Shown here: positions 43,292 through 56,958 of the stretch, one piece after another
Position numbering within the stretch: the stretch's first letter is position 1
Layout of the letters: each line of letters opens with the position of its first letter
Origin: Triplophysa rosa
Lineage: Eukaryota > Chordata > Actinopteri > Cypriniformes > Nemacheilidae
Assembly (NCBI RefSeq): GCF_024868665.1
Contig: NC_079896.1
Location: 14,846,029 to 14,910,028 of the forward strand
Direction of reading: 5' to 3'
DNA length: 64,000 nt
Program-made: the position numbers and the translations under genes
The notes under the pieces: generated by a model
What the model was told of the DNA's origin: nothing
Seen by the model: only the letters and a program-made list of their open reading frames with translations
The model's database searches: none

Positions 43292-45841
43292 ATAGGAAAA
43301 GCCAGGAAGTACACTTGATTTTAAATGGTTATCAATGGAGTACATTTCTTACTGTAACCAGGTAGTGTTATAGCATCTCTAATTCCTCCTCCCTTGAATC
43401 CCCCAGAACACTCAAACTCGAAATATCTAATATCTAAAAATAATAATACATTTATATTGTTTACAAATATATATTTGTAAACATTAACATTATTGTATGT
43501 TACATTATTTACCCCTACATATTACATGGGAACCTCTGTCTTAAATGTGTCTGTAAGCACTTAATAAGAGTCACACAGGTATACTCTGCATCAGTGCAAG
43601 CAATTCTGCAACTACTCCACACTGTAATTATACACGGCTAATTACAGTCACATAATTTATTAGTGCCTTATTATATACTACTTATTAGTATAAGTACAAA
43701 GATTAAAATCATTCAGCTGGGAGTTGCTAATGAATTAATTAAATGATCAATTAAAAAGAATATATTCAAACTCTATATAACACATTTTCTCCCAAAGCAT
43801 AGGTTTTGAATGATAAAAACATGTCATAAATACATAATGATATCATTATTTAAATGTGAAAGTGCTATTTTTAATGCTTTTCTCTCCACAATCGCTGCAT
43901 TAGTCTACAAGGGCACATGCATTTACATTTAATTAAAACAAATGTGTGCTGAATTCTAGAACATCCTTGACTTTGGGAAGCCTGCTTGACATATCTAATA
44001 AGAATGGAGGCCTGCTCTACACCCAAGTACCACATCTAATATTTCTTACATGATTGACACTCTCCCTTATGTCCACTGTGAACCCCTGAACCTGCTTAAT
44101 AAAACATTTGGCTTCGAAGAGCAGCTGAGTATGGAGGGGGTGGGTTTTAATGCCAAAATAACGCCAGCGCTATTTTGCTTTCTTTCCTTTTCTTTCTCCG
44201 AGGACTCCAGTCCCCCACCCCCACTAGTGCTCCCAGTCACATCACAGGGGGTCCTGGCAGCCTCATTAAAATCAGGCTTATCACATAAAGACAAGTGGAA
44301 GTGGACCATTCCGTCACTCAAAGTTTGGCAGGCTCTCAGGGTATCCATCTCAGGACAGACATCATTGGTGAAAGTGTGAAAAAAGGCTTCAGCAAACAAC
44401 CCTTAGATAAAGAGGCCATGAATGCACTTGATGAGTCCCGTTTTCTTTCCTGTGTTGACGTATTTACTAGTGAAACAAGACTTTTTGGCAGGCAGATTTG
44501 AAAGGCTTTCCCTTTAATTAAATTGTCAAAAGGCTTTATGTCATTGCCAGTTTTTTAGATATTTTAGAGAGTACAAGAATTGCAAGATAGCAATGCAAAA
44601 TAAATTGTTTTTCCAAGTATACTGAAAAACCCAAACCTCAACTATCCCACAACATCGTTGTCTAGTTTACTTCAGCGCTGTGCTTCTGAAAAACACTACG
44701 AGCATTTTGAAATCGATTTGGTGCAGATTGGTCTGTTGGAATAGTTCTAACGCCGTTCTACCTCTAGCAAAAAAAATGTGTCATGTGTTTGTTTGAGTTG
44801 GGAGTAAAAGGGGAAGTTTGTGTTGTTTGATAGTGCTGACGTTCTCAATTAATGGTTAATAAGAGATGAGCATGCCTCTGTTTAATGAGGATGCTGCACA
44901 TTGCCATTTGGCTTAGCAAGGATTCACATCCAGTAATTGCTTTCAGAGGCATTCAACTGCATTTTTTTCACCGGATAAGCATTCTCCTTTATCCCAGGGC
45001 AGAGAACAAATGTGAAGGAGAAACACAGCATAAATGCATAATTGCGGCTTGGCAAAGCAGTTATTTATCGAACAATTTATTTTTGATGATGTTTTAATAA
45101 TTCACACGATTGATTGTTTAAAGAGTGTGAGTAAAGCAAGCTCTTAGGCACATTTTCTAAGTCACTGCGTTTGTTCAGCTGTCTGCCGGCTAGTCGCATA
45201 TATTTCATCTTCTCCCAGCTTTATTTGTATTGGGCCTTGGCAGCCTTCCTAGTCATGTACTAAAATGGTTGGAGCTTTGCAGGGACAGTGCAGCTATCAA
45301 CGTTTGTGTGTCACAGTATTTATTCAAGGTCTTTACTATGAAGCAGTAATCAGAGTGTGACACCTTTATTTTCATCGCTGGGAATTGATAAGAGTACGTG
45401 CACATTTTATTAAAAATCTAAACTAAAAAGGGTACAGTAATATTGAATATAGAAATAAATAATTCTGCATGACTACATTCTACAATTCTATGCGAGGAAT
45501 TCTCGTAAGTCTGTAGTGTTATTTAACATACAGTACATTATAGCATACATCATAAATTCAAATCATTATTGGCTGACTCTGTAAAAAAAAGTTATTCCTT
45601 GTGTAAAGAGCCTTAGACTTGACTTATGCTTGCAGAGGATTCTACATGTGATGTGTTTCAATCGTGTGTTTTATTATGTTGGAAAGCCAGCATACTGATG
45701 TGTCACTTAAACTTTTTTATTTTATTATTATTATTATTCATTTTATTAAAATCATAGTATCACAGAGAACGTAATGCTGAATTTCATTGGTTCTTGCCTT
45801 TGTTTCTTTTCAGCTGATAAAAGTAGTCATAAACATTTATT
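43292..45841. other. Non-coding, nothing assigned
   Basis: Mostly AT-rich. 44050-44400 is denser, with open frames on both strands but no recognisable protein; could be conserved non-coding DNA. A short ATT microsatellite lies near 45720. Confidence 0.4.
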
Positions 45842-46383
45842 AACATTTACATTTATTCATTTGGCAGACTCTTTTATCCAAAGCAACTTACAAGTAGGAG
45901 AGCATATAAACATTTTGTCAACATGCTAAAGAGTACCGTTAGTTTACAAGGCCATGCTACTAGGGGGATTAAAGATGGAGTAAGCAAAGGAGAGAATGAA
46001 CAACAAGAATTTTTTTTATAAGACAGACAGACAGACTGAGTTATTGGTTAGTCAAATAAATGCGGAACAGGTTTGTTTTGGGCTGTTTTTTGAAAGTTGT
46101 GAAGGATGCTGCAGTTCGGGTGGAGTCTGGTAGTTCATTCCACCACAGGGGAACCGAATGAGTAAACGTTTTTGCAAGTGATTTGGTGCCTCGCTGTGAT
46201 GGGACAACCAGGTGTCGCTTATTTTCAGACTGAAGATGACGGGAGGGGATGTAGACCTGGAGCACTGAGTTAAGGTAAATGGGCGAATTTGCCGTTATCG
46301 TTCTAAAGGGCAGTGTCAGACATTTAAACTTGATGCGGGCGGCAACTGGCAGGATACAAATAGGATAGCATGATGGTGAGAGA
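45842..46383 (-). mobile_element. 3' fragment of an L2-like LINE (SINE partner)
   Basis: On minus: the C-terminal end of an ORF2 (to 46041), a ~200-bp 3' UTR, and the tail GCTTTGGATAAAAGAGTCTG followed by CCAAATGAATAAATG. This tail is the same type as the 3' tail of the SINEs at 50858-51155 and 11136-11275. 5'-truncated at ~46383, next to a MITE end. Confidence 0.8.
46041..46382 (-). pseudogene. C-terminus of LINE ORF2 (truncated)
   Basis: About 110 codons: RIKFKCLTLPFRTITANS, an SRHLQSENKRHLVVPSQRG segment, FTHSVPLWWNELPDSTRTAA, and the end FKKQPKTNLFRIYL. The W-x-x-LP-x-x-x-R and FKK-x-x-KT-x-LF patterns are those of L2/CR1-type ORF2 C-termini, downstream of the RT. No RT motif is included, so this fragment has no activity. 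The first codons (46383 upward) come from an adjacent MITE end, so the apparent ATG is not the gene's start. Confidence 0.75.
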
Positions 46384-46412
46384 GTTTTCATTTTGGGTGA
46401 ACTATTGCATTA
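46384..46412. repeat. Terminal fragment of the AGTTCACCC-type MITE
   Basis: TTTTCATTTTGGGTGAACTAT is the terminus of the family at 42366; only ~29 bp remain at the LINE junction. Confidence 0.55.
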
Positions 46413-49400
46413 AGTTACTTTTTTAGTCCTGTTCTACATTAACATAATGTATTTACTGTGTAACAGGGTAATTACTATAGGTACCAGCCCTGAAACTAAC
46501 TCTGAACCTAACCTAGAGTAAGTACATGTTACCATCATTTTGTTGCGATTGTGCGAGTACACAGTCAAGGCATGTGCTGTAAAATAAAGTGCAACAAAAA
46601 TTGCTATAACACCGTTTCTCCTGACAACATTACAACAATTAGGTTGTGTGAACTTGTGATTACTAGTGTGATTACTGTAGCGACTTTATGTGAACAGTAT
46701 AACTTTCAGCCTAATGTTGCTGATTTATCTGGAAAATTCATTTTAAGCTCATTTTAGCTTATGTTGAGTACAGCTTGGCCAACACTTGTGAAGTTATCCA
46801 TTTTAATTAGATGGAACTACATACTATTAGCACTTGTTTAGTCCTAAAGAAATGTTAGCATTTTAAAGTGGAGGCAATTAAACTGCAGTAGTCCTGCTAG
46901 TCTATGAAGTTAGTTCAAACATGTCTTTGACACCAGAGCGACAGTCCTGCCAGGCAATCAGAGGTAAGAATGGACGAAGGAACAAACATGACAGTGACCA
47001 ACCATCAGTGACTACAACATCCTTGACTCCCTTAGCCTAGCGGGGAACATTTGTGCCCCAAGATGGCAACATTCCTAGCCAGTCAACCTGCCATCCATGT
47101 AGGGATAATTAGGAGTGGGACCACTCTCAGAATTCTCACATCTCTCTGGCTTTTTCACTGGTTATCTCTGTCACCATTTCCAATTGAGAAGAGAAAAGAA
47201 AAGAACGAAACCACGATTGCTATGATGTTGCAGGTATCTCTCAGAGTGCTATCATAAGGGCAGGAGGGGGGTGGAAGAAAAAAAAACACTTCAGGAGGAA
47301 CTGACATTGCCGGACACATCCATACACCCACTGCATTATGGGTAAGCTTGCTGCCATGTCCTCACAGTCCGAGAGACCTACCTATCATCTAGCTCTGGAA
47401 CCTGACACCTCTTTTACATGTTTTTATCATAACTTGTTGAGAGGAAGTAGATGATGTCCAGCTAGACCACCACCTGAACAGACATAGGTTTGATTTCCCC
47501 ATAAGTTATTCATCTCTAGCTTCTGTCAACAAACAACCTACCTATTTTTTTCAATCTGTCTATCTTCAGTGTGCTTGTTGAAATGAACATTTTCATATAC
47601 TTTCTCTACTTTGCTACTAACATTTTGAATATTTTATACTTTCTCAATATTTTACTCACTATTATTTATTGCCGAACAAATTGTGCTTTGATGCAATAAG
47701 TTATTTTTTAAAAACAATATTAGAATGTTTTCATATGCAGCATTATGAGCCTATAAATATTAAAGGCTGATAATTGTCTGTTAATAAAGAATATCTTAAT
47801 TCCTATTTAGGCACAGCTGCAGAGCAAACCCATGCTGAAGTCAAGATAACAGAGCCATATGCTCGGTGCTAAAAAGTAATTATCATAGATAATACAGATT
47901 TTATTAGTAATCAGAAAACAATGTGACTGTGTTATCTTTTATCTCAGCCTCCATAAGGTGTTATTCTCCTCAGATTTTAGGTGATACCTCTCTCTTGTGT
48001 GTAAATCCATCTGCTTTTCAAGACCTTGATGTTTCTTGTGCTAATCTCCAAGTGATTTCAAGGTGATTATGTATGCATTGTGCTGGCCAGGCGAGACCTA
48101 GCAACCTTCTGGTCTAAATTATGCCAATACATATGTTTGTTGCACTGATACTACATGAATAAATGATGGAAGACTCTCTCTATGCTGTGGCAACAGAGCG
48201 GAACAGTATTATGCACCACAGTATATGGCAGAATCAGAAAGACTGTGGTACAACAAGAGGGCGTTTTGGCAGATTTACAGATCATCATCTATAATACATT
48301 GCCAGTCTTTCAGCTATGCACAAAAGCCAGATGTTCTTTTTATCAGTCAGTCTCTGGATTGTAAACATGTTGGAAATAGAGGAGGAGAAAGGGAAATGTG
48401 TAAAAACAACAACAACAAAAAATCTGCCTTTTTGATCCAACAACAAAAAGAGTTTGGGGGTTTCTGAATTGCTTGAGCAAAGAAAGAAAAACTTCCGTTA
48501 GAAGGGATCTATCACTTGGCTAATACACGCAGGACTGGTGGGTTGGCTGTTGTCACGACCTGGCCCTGCGCACTACATGTTTATCTCTTCGTATAAACAG
48601 ACCTGAAAACAAGGGTCAACATGGGAACTTATTGTGACTGTGTGCAAGCAATTAACGTTTCGAGGGGTTTGTTTGAACACTGTCTTGGTGAGCTGACAGT
48701 GTAGTGTCCCAAAGCTAAAAATAAACAGCTGTGGACATATGGGTAGGAGGTGCAAGATGCTCCAACCGCAGACTGCCTTGGGAAGAAGAGCCAGATAGAT
48801 GAATGCAGGCTGCTGCGTTCTCTTTGTAATGGCCCGCATGGTGGTAGTGAGTCCTAGCAGAGAACTCAACATTTATGAGTGTGAATCTTTAAGCGCCATC
48901 GTGATGAAAGCCAAGACTGGGCGCCAACTCTGATGCCACGGCTATGGATGTGTTTGGAGGGAGGGGTGCGTGCCATGATCCACCCCAGGGCATCCTCGTC
49001 CACACAAGAGTTGAGACAGACAGAGAGACCTGATAAATAAATCAACTTAAAGGACTGCTGAGGGTTTGAGGCCTATTTCTCCTATTGAACCCTAGTTTTA
49101 AGATAGACGGTAGGGAGTGGGGAGTGGAGTTATGAGAGGAAAAAAGCTGAATTTTTCTTGACTTGGTCCCAACACGCATCAAGGACCAAAGACACCAAGT
49201 CTGTGATTCTTTCAAGAAATTAAATATATTCACTTATCCGAAAGACCTTCGCTCAAGATCCTCATCATTTTCGTTAACATCTAAGATAGAAGTGTAAGGA
49301 CTTTCCCAATGGCTTTTAATCGGCAGTGCTTTGAAAGCTCATACTTGATTTGAAGATCTCTTTAGAACTAACTTTGGGACAACATAATCTGAACCGCCTT

Positions 49401-50857
49401 TTTTCAAGTAGAGATGACTAGTAAAGAGATTTATTAAAATATCAGGGAGCTTTCAGTTACACCCTCCCCCCATTCCCAACTTTGAAAGCTACAGTTATTC
49501 AAATTAATTGAACAAGATTAGAGTTTTTCCAGTAGACTTTTCCTCGGTCTAATCAATTCTGAACAACTCCGGATTACAACTTTGAATGTGATATTATTTA
49601 TTCAAATCAAACACATATTGCAAAATCGCAAACAGAGACGGTAAGTGTTAAAATTAATGATAAACAGCTGTGTGAAGGTGAGATGATGCATTTATGTGTT
49701 GACTGATGAGGTACCTGTTTACTTCCATTTCTGCAACTCTTCTTAGCTAACAACACACTTTAACAGCAGGTGAAAATCTGTCACAATCAACATGTCACAC
49801 AAAGGAAAACAATACACAAGAAAAAACAAAACAGAGAAAGATAATCAGATTTTTCCACATTTCATCTACAGACAATTGTTAGTTTATACGGTTAATGATG
49901 ATATACAATACTTATAAAAATAAAGGTGGTTCCCCAAAGAACCTTTTAGTTAGGCCTACTTTTAAGGGTGTAGTATAATATACCTTCTGGGACACCATAA
50001 GGATTTCTGTGTGCTAAATTGATGTCATTTGTTTTACATTGATTTACATAATGTGATGTTATCAAAGAACAATTTGGATTGTTTAAAATACGTTCCATAA
50101 AAATTTTTTACTTAAAAAATGCATTCTCTGCATTCTAATCCACAGGTAAACAAGGAATATCCTTAACAGAGCCATTCTCTACAGAATAATGTTTTACGAG
50201 GTTTGGCTTGTTTCCGCAACACACACTGACAGTGCTGTTTGTTTCATTTTGCATTTTAGTTGATGATGCCACAAATGTGACTGCAACACTTCTGTAATAG
50301 CAGTTGCTGTTGTAGTTTGTCAGAGGGAGAAAAATAAAAGATATTCTCACCGTGCTGCTGTCACATGCTCACTGACAGCAATTTTTATGCTGCAACGATA
50401 GCTTCTGATTCCTATAACAGCTGCTAATGTAATTTTGCTTATTCAGTGATCCAAGAGCAAGGCGTGAAATGAAACGCTGCTTTTCTCTTTTCATTTTACT
50501 TTATATATATATATATTTCATTTGTGTCTCCAACCAAAGTAATTTACATCTCGCAGGGCAAGGGGGTTGTGTTGAGGAGGGATATGGGCAAAGAAATGTC
50601 TCAAATAACATCTCTCCCTATTTGACTGTTACTAAAGCTTACTTAACCTGAGGTTTTACTTCAGTACAGAATCCCTGGCCTCCTTTCAAGGTCCCCTTGT
50701 CAGAGTAGCCACCTAATCAACCGGAGTCAAGACTAACTCATCTTTAATATATTATTAACAACCTTTGAGATGTAATGCAGGGAAATGGCCCTCTTCTGGG
50801 AATAGACCTAATAGGAGATAGATGTGTGTACAGGAGCAAGGGTTGAACTGCATGTGT
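46413..50857. other. Non-coding, nothing assigned
   Basis: Unique-looking DNA with only short chance frames. No repeat ends or RNA genes recognised. Confidence 0.45.
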
Positions 50858-51155
50858 TTGCCAGTACATTTATGCATTTGGCAGACGCTTTTATCCGAAG
50901 CGACTTACATTGAATTATACTATATTATACTATTATACATTTGTTTCTGCACAGCAAAATCGCCAGTGTTAAAAAAGGTCAAATTAACACTCACATTGTT
51001 TATATAATCCACACTTTGAGAATGTGGATTATATATACACTGTGCGTGTTAATTTGACCTTTTTTAACACTGGCGATTTTACTGTGTGAGAATGTGCAAT
51101 CCCTGGGATCAAACCCATGGCTAGCGCCACGCTCTAACCACTGAGCTACAGGAAA
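50858..51155 (-). mobile_element. tRNA-derived SINE with a palindromic MITE inserted
   Basis: On minus it starts TCCTGTAGCTCAGTGGTTAG (box A), has GGTTTGATCCC (box B), and ends with the LINE-like tail GCTTCGGATAAAAGCGTCTG plus CCAAATGCATAAATG. A 135-bp palindromic element (50951-51085) separates head and tail. RNA polymerase III type; moved by LINE machinery through the shared tail. Confidence 0.85.
50951..51085. mobile_element. Palindromic MITE, copy 1 (135 bp)
   Basis: ACAGCAAAATCGCCAGTGTT ... AACACTGGCGATTTTACTGT: nearly the whole element folds on itself (arms ~60 bp). Copy 2 is at 56204-56333. No protein; the target duplication is not obvious. Confidence 0.85.
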
Positions 51156-52931
51156 GCTGTAAAAAAGAAATAAAGGGAGATACTGTAGACTTTAATGGTG
51201 AACAGTTGTCCTACTAACAGTTTGTGTTCCTGCCATGTTAAATTGTATAATTATGATACATTTCTTTTTTTAAGAAGCCATATTTGGAAAAGAGGCTTTC
51301 TAATCTTTAAACTGGCCTAATTAATTGTGACGATAATGTTGCAGTGATCTCAACTTAAAAAAGCAACTCTGTTTAGAAGAACTACACTGAATAGAGCTGT
51401 ATATTCATTAATGCGTATGATGTTTGTAAATATCCTGAAAACGAAATTGCCTAAAAAAAATTAACAAGATTTTTGGTGACACAAACACTTCAGATTTGGT
51501 TCCATTTGCACTCTAAAATCAAATGCAGAGAGGATACAATTACAGTTTTACATCTCAGAGTTTGCAGCCCCCTCCTCCTGCAAGCTTTCTGTTGCATTTC
51601 CATTTACGATGAATCTTATTTTGACTTTACCTCTCTTGACCTCCATTTTAGCCATCAGACTTGCTTCACCCCTGCTCTGCTCCTCGCATTCATATGCTTC
51701 TCTTCTTTTCTCACACATCTAATTGACTTCATGTCTGATCATGTAAAAGATGCTGTTCTCCACCTGCTCCACACACTAACACTGAATCCTCTAGTGCTCT
51801 CACTCCATTAACGAAGAACATCACCAAAGTTCTGCTCCCTGCTATCAAGCCAGCGACTGCTAAAATCTCATTTTCAACTCAATTTAACCTGCTACCCCTC
51901 AAGGGTTGTGCTATTATAGCAAAAGTTGCTCTGTCACTTATAAATTAGGACAAAACTATCTATGGTTACCTCATGGTAGACACCATGCCTTTTGCAATGA
52001 CAGACAGACAATCTGGTTTACAAGGTTTATACTGTGTGTCAGTATTAATTAAGTGCAACTTTGTGCACTGCAAATTATTTTTGTGACTGCACCTGTGATG
52101 CAGTTTTTCTTTATCTGGTTACTTTTTCTCTTTTATATTCCAAAGTTTTCAGATTTATTTTTAAATGTATTCCTGGAAGGTTGTATATGTAAGTATATAT
52201 AGGCCTACACAATATTATTTCATATATCTAAAATGGTATTCAAAATAGCAGTGTTTGCACAATTGAGTGTTTACACAAAGCGTTGCACACGTTCATCCTC
52301 ATCTGAATTGATATATGTCATTCATGTAGCGTATGGGTTGATCTTATCTCCATGTCTCTTGCTTTGAGCTCCCCCTAAGCAAATGTATAGATCACCCTCA
52401 GAGTCGCTCAGTGTAATGATGCTTTACTTCTGACAGGCCTGACAGCCATGTCTGTGGATGTGTTTCTGAGCAGGGATTACAGCTACAGGCTTCTCTGTAA
52501 CCAGATTTAACCTAAACATCAATAAATTACCCTGGGCCACTTGTAACACACAAGTTGTTCGTTCTTCTTAAGAAATATGAATAATTGATACTTAGGAATA
52601 ATTTACACAGGTTATCTCTTCTAAAGTTTTTTTTTTAATTCAGAAACTAGATCTGGGGGTTGCATATCTGCATGAAACAGGATGGGTGGATGCTCTGGTT
52701 GTAGGGTCTCAGCAGGTCTTTGGACCTCTTCATTCACACCTCATTCACAGCACATTCACACATGGCGAAGCGTCTGCTTCCCATTAACACTGGGTCGTAT
52801 AGTACTCTCCCTTCACACTCCTCATCTCACACTGATGCCCTCAATCTGCATGCGGGACAGCACCTTAACCAGGGCCACACTACCACACAATATTTCACCA
52901 CAGCCCTTTAAAAGAATGAAATATACTAACA
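51156..52931. other. Non-coding, nothing assigned
   Basis: Frames up to 112 codons occur but show no recognisable domain. No repeat ends found. Confidence 0.45.
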
Positions 52932-53190
52932 TTAAAGAGGTGGTATTATGCCTTTGATTTTGGGGTGTACTAGAAATAATTTACCCTTGGTCGTTTAAAA
53001 ATGTTATTATTTACAAATTTCACATTATTGCAGCACCTTCCTTCCCATTCTGTGCGTAACGCTTTGTTGTTGTTCTGGACTCCATGATGCTAAAACAGGC
53101 AATATACTCTGATTGGTCAAGATGGCCCAAAATTGGTTACTCACTTAGAGCTTGTGTCAACCATTGTGAGCACAATTGAAGGTCAATTCA
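52932..53190 (+). mobile_element. Fragment of a TTAA-type DNA transposon
   Basis: Begins TTAAAGAGGTGGTATTATGC and continues with internal motifs (TTTTGGGGTGTACTAGAA, TCTGATTGGTCAAGATGG) of a common cyprinid repeat. The matching right end is missing. Confidence 0.5.
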
Positions 53191-53399
53191 CAATGGTATG
53201 TTTTTATTTTGTAATAGCCTACATTTCAGATGTGATTTTATTATTTTAATGATTTTTTATTATTTTATTTATTAATTTAAATATAAGGTTTACACATGTC
53301 CATGTATTACACAAAACTGAATCAACTGAAAAAAATGTATCTGTATCATTATATTTGTGGTGTTAACTCTGCTATACTCTTAAATTTAGAACAATTTAA

Positions 53400-53590
53400 C
53401 TTATTTTTTTTATTTTAGGGATTTTATGTCTTTAATCTGACAGTACAGTGGGGAGTAGACAGGTAGCCATTGGGAGAAGAAAGGGGAGCTGGAACGGCAA
53501 AGGACCACCAAAACTAGGAAGCGAACCCAGGTCAACATGAGCACACTGACGCTGTGTCAGCGCACTAACCACAAGGCTATCTGCGCCAAC
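53400..53590 (-). mobile_element. tRNA-derived SINE of a second family
   Basis: On minus: GGCGCAGATAGCCTTGTGGT (box A region TAGCCTTGTGG), GGTTCGCTTCC (box B), then GGTCCTTTGCCGTTCCAGCT and a tail CAGATTAAAGACATAAAATC. Different body and tail from the SINEs at 11136 and 50858. Confidence 0.75.
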
Positions 53591-54079
53591 TAACATTTTT
53601 AAGATAGTCGTTGTTATCCAGAGCCAATCCTTCCTATACCCAAAATACATAAACTGCGAGAACGACCCTAAACCAACTCAACCAAGTCTCAACTCCTTTA
53701 TTGCGTATTCCTTCAGTGGGAATTATTTAAATAAAGAATATTGTGATGTTTGACTTGACAAGAAAAATGCCAACACTTCTTTCAAATTCATGAAACCCTA
53801 AATATATGTAAACACTACATGGTTGAGTACAAAGTGTATAGTGTGTATATCACCTGGAACACAAGTGACCTCTTACACTATAAAAAACACCATAAAAACA
53901 TACAACTGGTAATATTCAGGTAGCTGGGGTGCCAAAATGTAAAAAAAAAAATGTTTAAACTAAAATGTCTACATGTACCAGATATGTATATTTCTGTAAA
54001 GTAAAACAGTAAAATTTGTATTTTGATTTATTTTTTATTATTTGATTTGTCTAACAAATGTATCTGTTCATGAGTCCTG

Positions 54080-54285
54080 TGACCAGTTGCACAAATATTG
54101 CGTCTAAGTTAGGAACTAATCTAACCAACTATCAATTAGTCAGAGCTAATCAGACATATTTTTCAGATTTAAAATCAGACCAATCTACTTTTTAATGTAA
54201 CTGACTTTGACCAGTCTTAATTGTAATACTTGTAAAATAAGACTAGTCTAAGCAGTTTATGCAGCCATGCCCTGCATGGTCGGAA
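54080..54285. mobile_element. Probable MITE with weak inverted ends
   Basis: Left ACCAGTTGCACAAATATTGC and right (inverted) GGCTGCATAAACTGCTTAGA share a GYTGCAYAAA core; the interior has TAGTC/GACTA-rich sequence as in a common cyprinid MITE. Boundaries uncertain. Confidence 0.4.
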
Positions 54286-56203
54286 ATCACCATTAGTGAA
54301 AAAAGGTTATATATAATACAAATGTATATATATATATATACATGGTTATACATGTATTAACCATATATAAACTAATCCAACTATGAGAAATAATCACCAT
54401 GGTAAGAAAGCTGGGCAAGGAACAGTTTGTAATTGAACTGTGCTGAACCATGGCTAATCCGACTGAAATCATTCCAAGCTCAGAAACATTTGGTTTGATG
54501 GAAAACAATCTGCACCAATTAACATAACAATCTAAGATTTGCTGGCTTTCAAAAAGCTCTAGAGAGACAGTGCCATGTGTCATCCTCACACATTTGTGGT
54601 AGAAGAAGTCACACATTTCAAGATGAGTTTAAATTTGTGCTTGTATAGTAATCTTTCCCAACAGTGGGGTTATATACAGTGAGAATCTCAACCCACCATT
54701 AGTGAAGCGGTTAAAAAGATGAGAACCGTCCCTCTACTCTCAAAGCTGTCCCCAACGGCAACGGCACATTCCTGTGTTCCACTCACCTTCTTCATCTACA
54801 GACTTTGACAAGAGAGACCAGAATCCCGCAGATCTATTTGGCATCATCACTGAGTCACTCACAATATGTAAATATACGAAAAAGGATCTGTACCTTCATC
54901 CATTATAGATGAAGGAAACCCTAGCCTGGAAATCGGTTCCTTTAACCGTCAGTCTGGGACCCTTTGTGCCTCTGGCTACAGAACCAAAAACTGTACTTAG
55001 AGCATCCCACTGTACTTTGTTGATGGCTTATTCATATTAAAAATAGTCTGAGATTTTTGCAGTCTCTCAGGACTTTTGAGACAGATAGCAAAACATGCAT
55101 GTTTGTATAATGGTTTAATTTTTGTTTGCTTACTATATGATAAAGTTGAATTAATTGAGACTGATACATTAATATGAAGTTGTTACATTTTCATAAAATA
55201 TGTAAACACATTTTATAGTTTTTCGAAAACTGACTTAACACAGTTTTGTAAATTGAGGTCAATGTTTTGAAACCAATCGACACAGTGATCCAATCACACT
55301 CTTAATTTATCAAAACGAACCCAATTTCAATGCATAATGAAGTTTTTCCAAGTCTTCTTTATTGACTAACACACAAGTATACTATTTTAAAACATCCTAA
55401 AGTGCAACAATAAAGATATTTTCCCAGATTCCCTTGACCTTTCTACATTTGTTTTAATACTGTTGTCTGTAAACTAAATGTATACAAACCCAATCTTACA
55501 ATTCACAAAATAACCACAAGTTTTTTTTCGTTCTTTTACAATGGTGTATGAATGAGAGGGAACATTTTTTAATGTGGGTTATTTTTAAACGTCTCACACA
55601 TCATTGCTGAATACTGAATTGGACATTGTCCTTGCTCTTCCTGTTGAAAGATGCCAATCATATAATGGCTTTGACATCATTCACTCGACAGCCATGCGAC
55701 AGTCACCATTTGCAGATACCATAGACATGAATGTGTAGTGCTGTGAAACAAATCTTACCTGTCACAAAATTGTCTGTCCCTTCTCATATAAAACACATTT
55801 TTCATAGTAAGCTTAAAATGAATTTGTCAGGCAATCATATTAAATATCCTTGGAGAGAGAATCAGTTTATTAAGTGATGAGATGTTTTCACACAAAAGCA
55901 GTTTTAAATAAAATGGTCTCTTGTCTTCATGTAGTGATCTTACCACTTTTGCCGTTTTTTTTTTGCCACTTACAGTGTCTTTTTTCAGCATTCGTATTTG
56001 AACTGGCACAGTTAGCCTTTTGTTGCATGCTGCAAAGTCATGACTGTCATGACATTTTATCAAATTAATTCATATAATTTTTGGTTTTAATCTTTGAACA
56101 GGACTGCTGGTGTATTTTATCTCAGTCCATCAGCCCCCCAAAAACATTGTAAAAATATGCAAAAAAAACGAGGTCAATAAATTGTTACTCATTGCTTGTC
56201 ATC
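54286..56203. other. Non-coding, nothing assigned
   Basis: AT-rich, with a short TA run near 54320. No gene recognised. Confidence 0.45.
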
Positions 56204-56333
56204 ACAGCAAAATCGCCAGTATTAAAAAAGGTCAAATTAACACTCACAGTGTATATATAATCCACACTATCGAAGTGTGATTATACACTGTGAGAGTTAA
56301 TTTGACCTTTTTTAACATTGGCGATTTTGCTGT
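56204..56333. mobile_element. Palindromic MITE, copy 2 (130 bp)
   Basis: Same element as 50951-51085: ACAGCAAAATCGCCAGTATT ... AACATTGGCGATTTTGCTGT, folding into one long hairpin. Confidence 0.85.
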
Positions 56334-56768
56334 ATAGCTGATTAGAAATGAATCTCAACAGCTTATTGTCAATGACAGTAATGAAATCACTGCAGTCTCT
56401 GTGTTGTTTCCAGTTTAAGTGTATCCTGTCGTCTTGTCACTGCTCGTTTCAATAAATCTGAACTTTGTGGATGGTACCTGACAAAAACAAGTGCAGTCAA
56501 GTGTTGAAGTGATTCCTATACTGAAACAGGAGTGCGATGGATTCAACACTTTTTTAAGTACCAAAGTACCAAGATGTATGTATGTCGGAGTTAGCTATGA
56601 CTGACTACTTTCTATTCGATTGTGGATCGCGAAATGTTTGGCAATTCTTTTAGTGTTTAGATGGATGAATGTCAGTTTTACGGAAGATGTTTAGCTCTAT
56701 TTTACCTGAAATATAGATTGCACAATGTATGATACATAAATTATGCTAAAAGAGATTACACTAAAAGT

Positions 56769-56958
56769 GATTAGTGAGTAGACTAATCCTAGACTAAAAG
56801 AAATGAGCTGTCTTAAATTCTTATATCTTAAAATATATCAGTGCACACAAGTAATGTTTCTTTGTAAGGCATATTTGTAAAAACTACTTAAAAGTCCAAA
56901 TTTAACTAAAACTAGTCCTGGCTTAATCTAATCCCTTTCCGGGAAACGACCTCTAAGA
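56769..56958. mobile_element. Diverged copy of the MITE at 37520
   Basis: Shares the interior (GACTAATCCTAGACTAAA, ATATCAGTGCACACAAGTAA, AACTAGTCCTGGCTTAATCT) and a right end related to CCGGTTTC (TTTCCGGGAAACGACC). The left end is lost. Confidence 0.6.

Noticed and set aside
51096..51155. tRNA-like box A and box B (also at 11200-11275 and 53510-53590)
   Set aside because: No paired acceptor stem and a SINE body or tail follows; these are SINE heads, not tRNA genes.
51473..51811. 112-codon frame on plus
   Set aside because: Leucine- and phenylalanine-rich from T-rich DNA; no start context, domain or splice signals.
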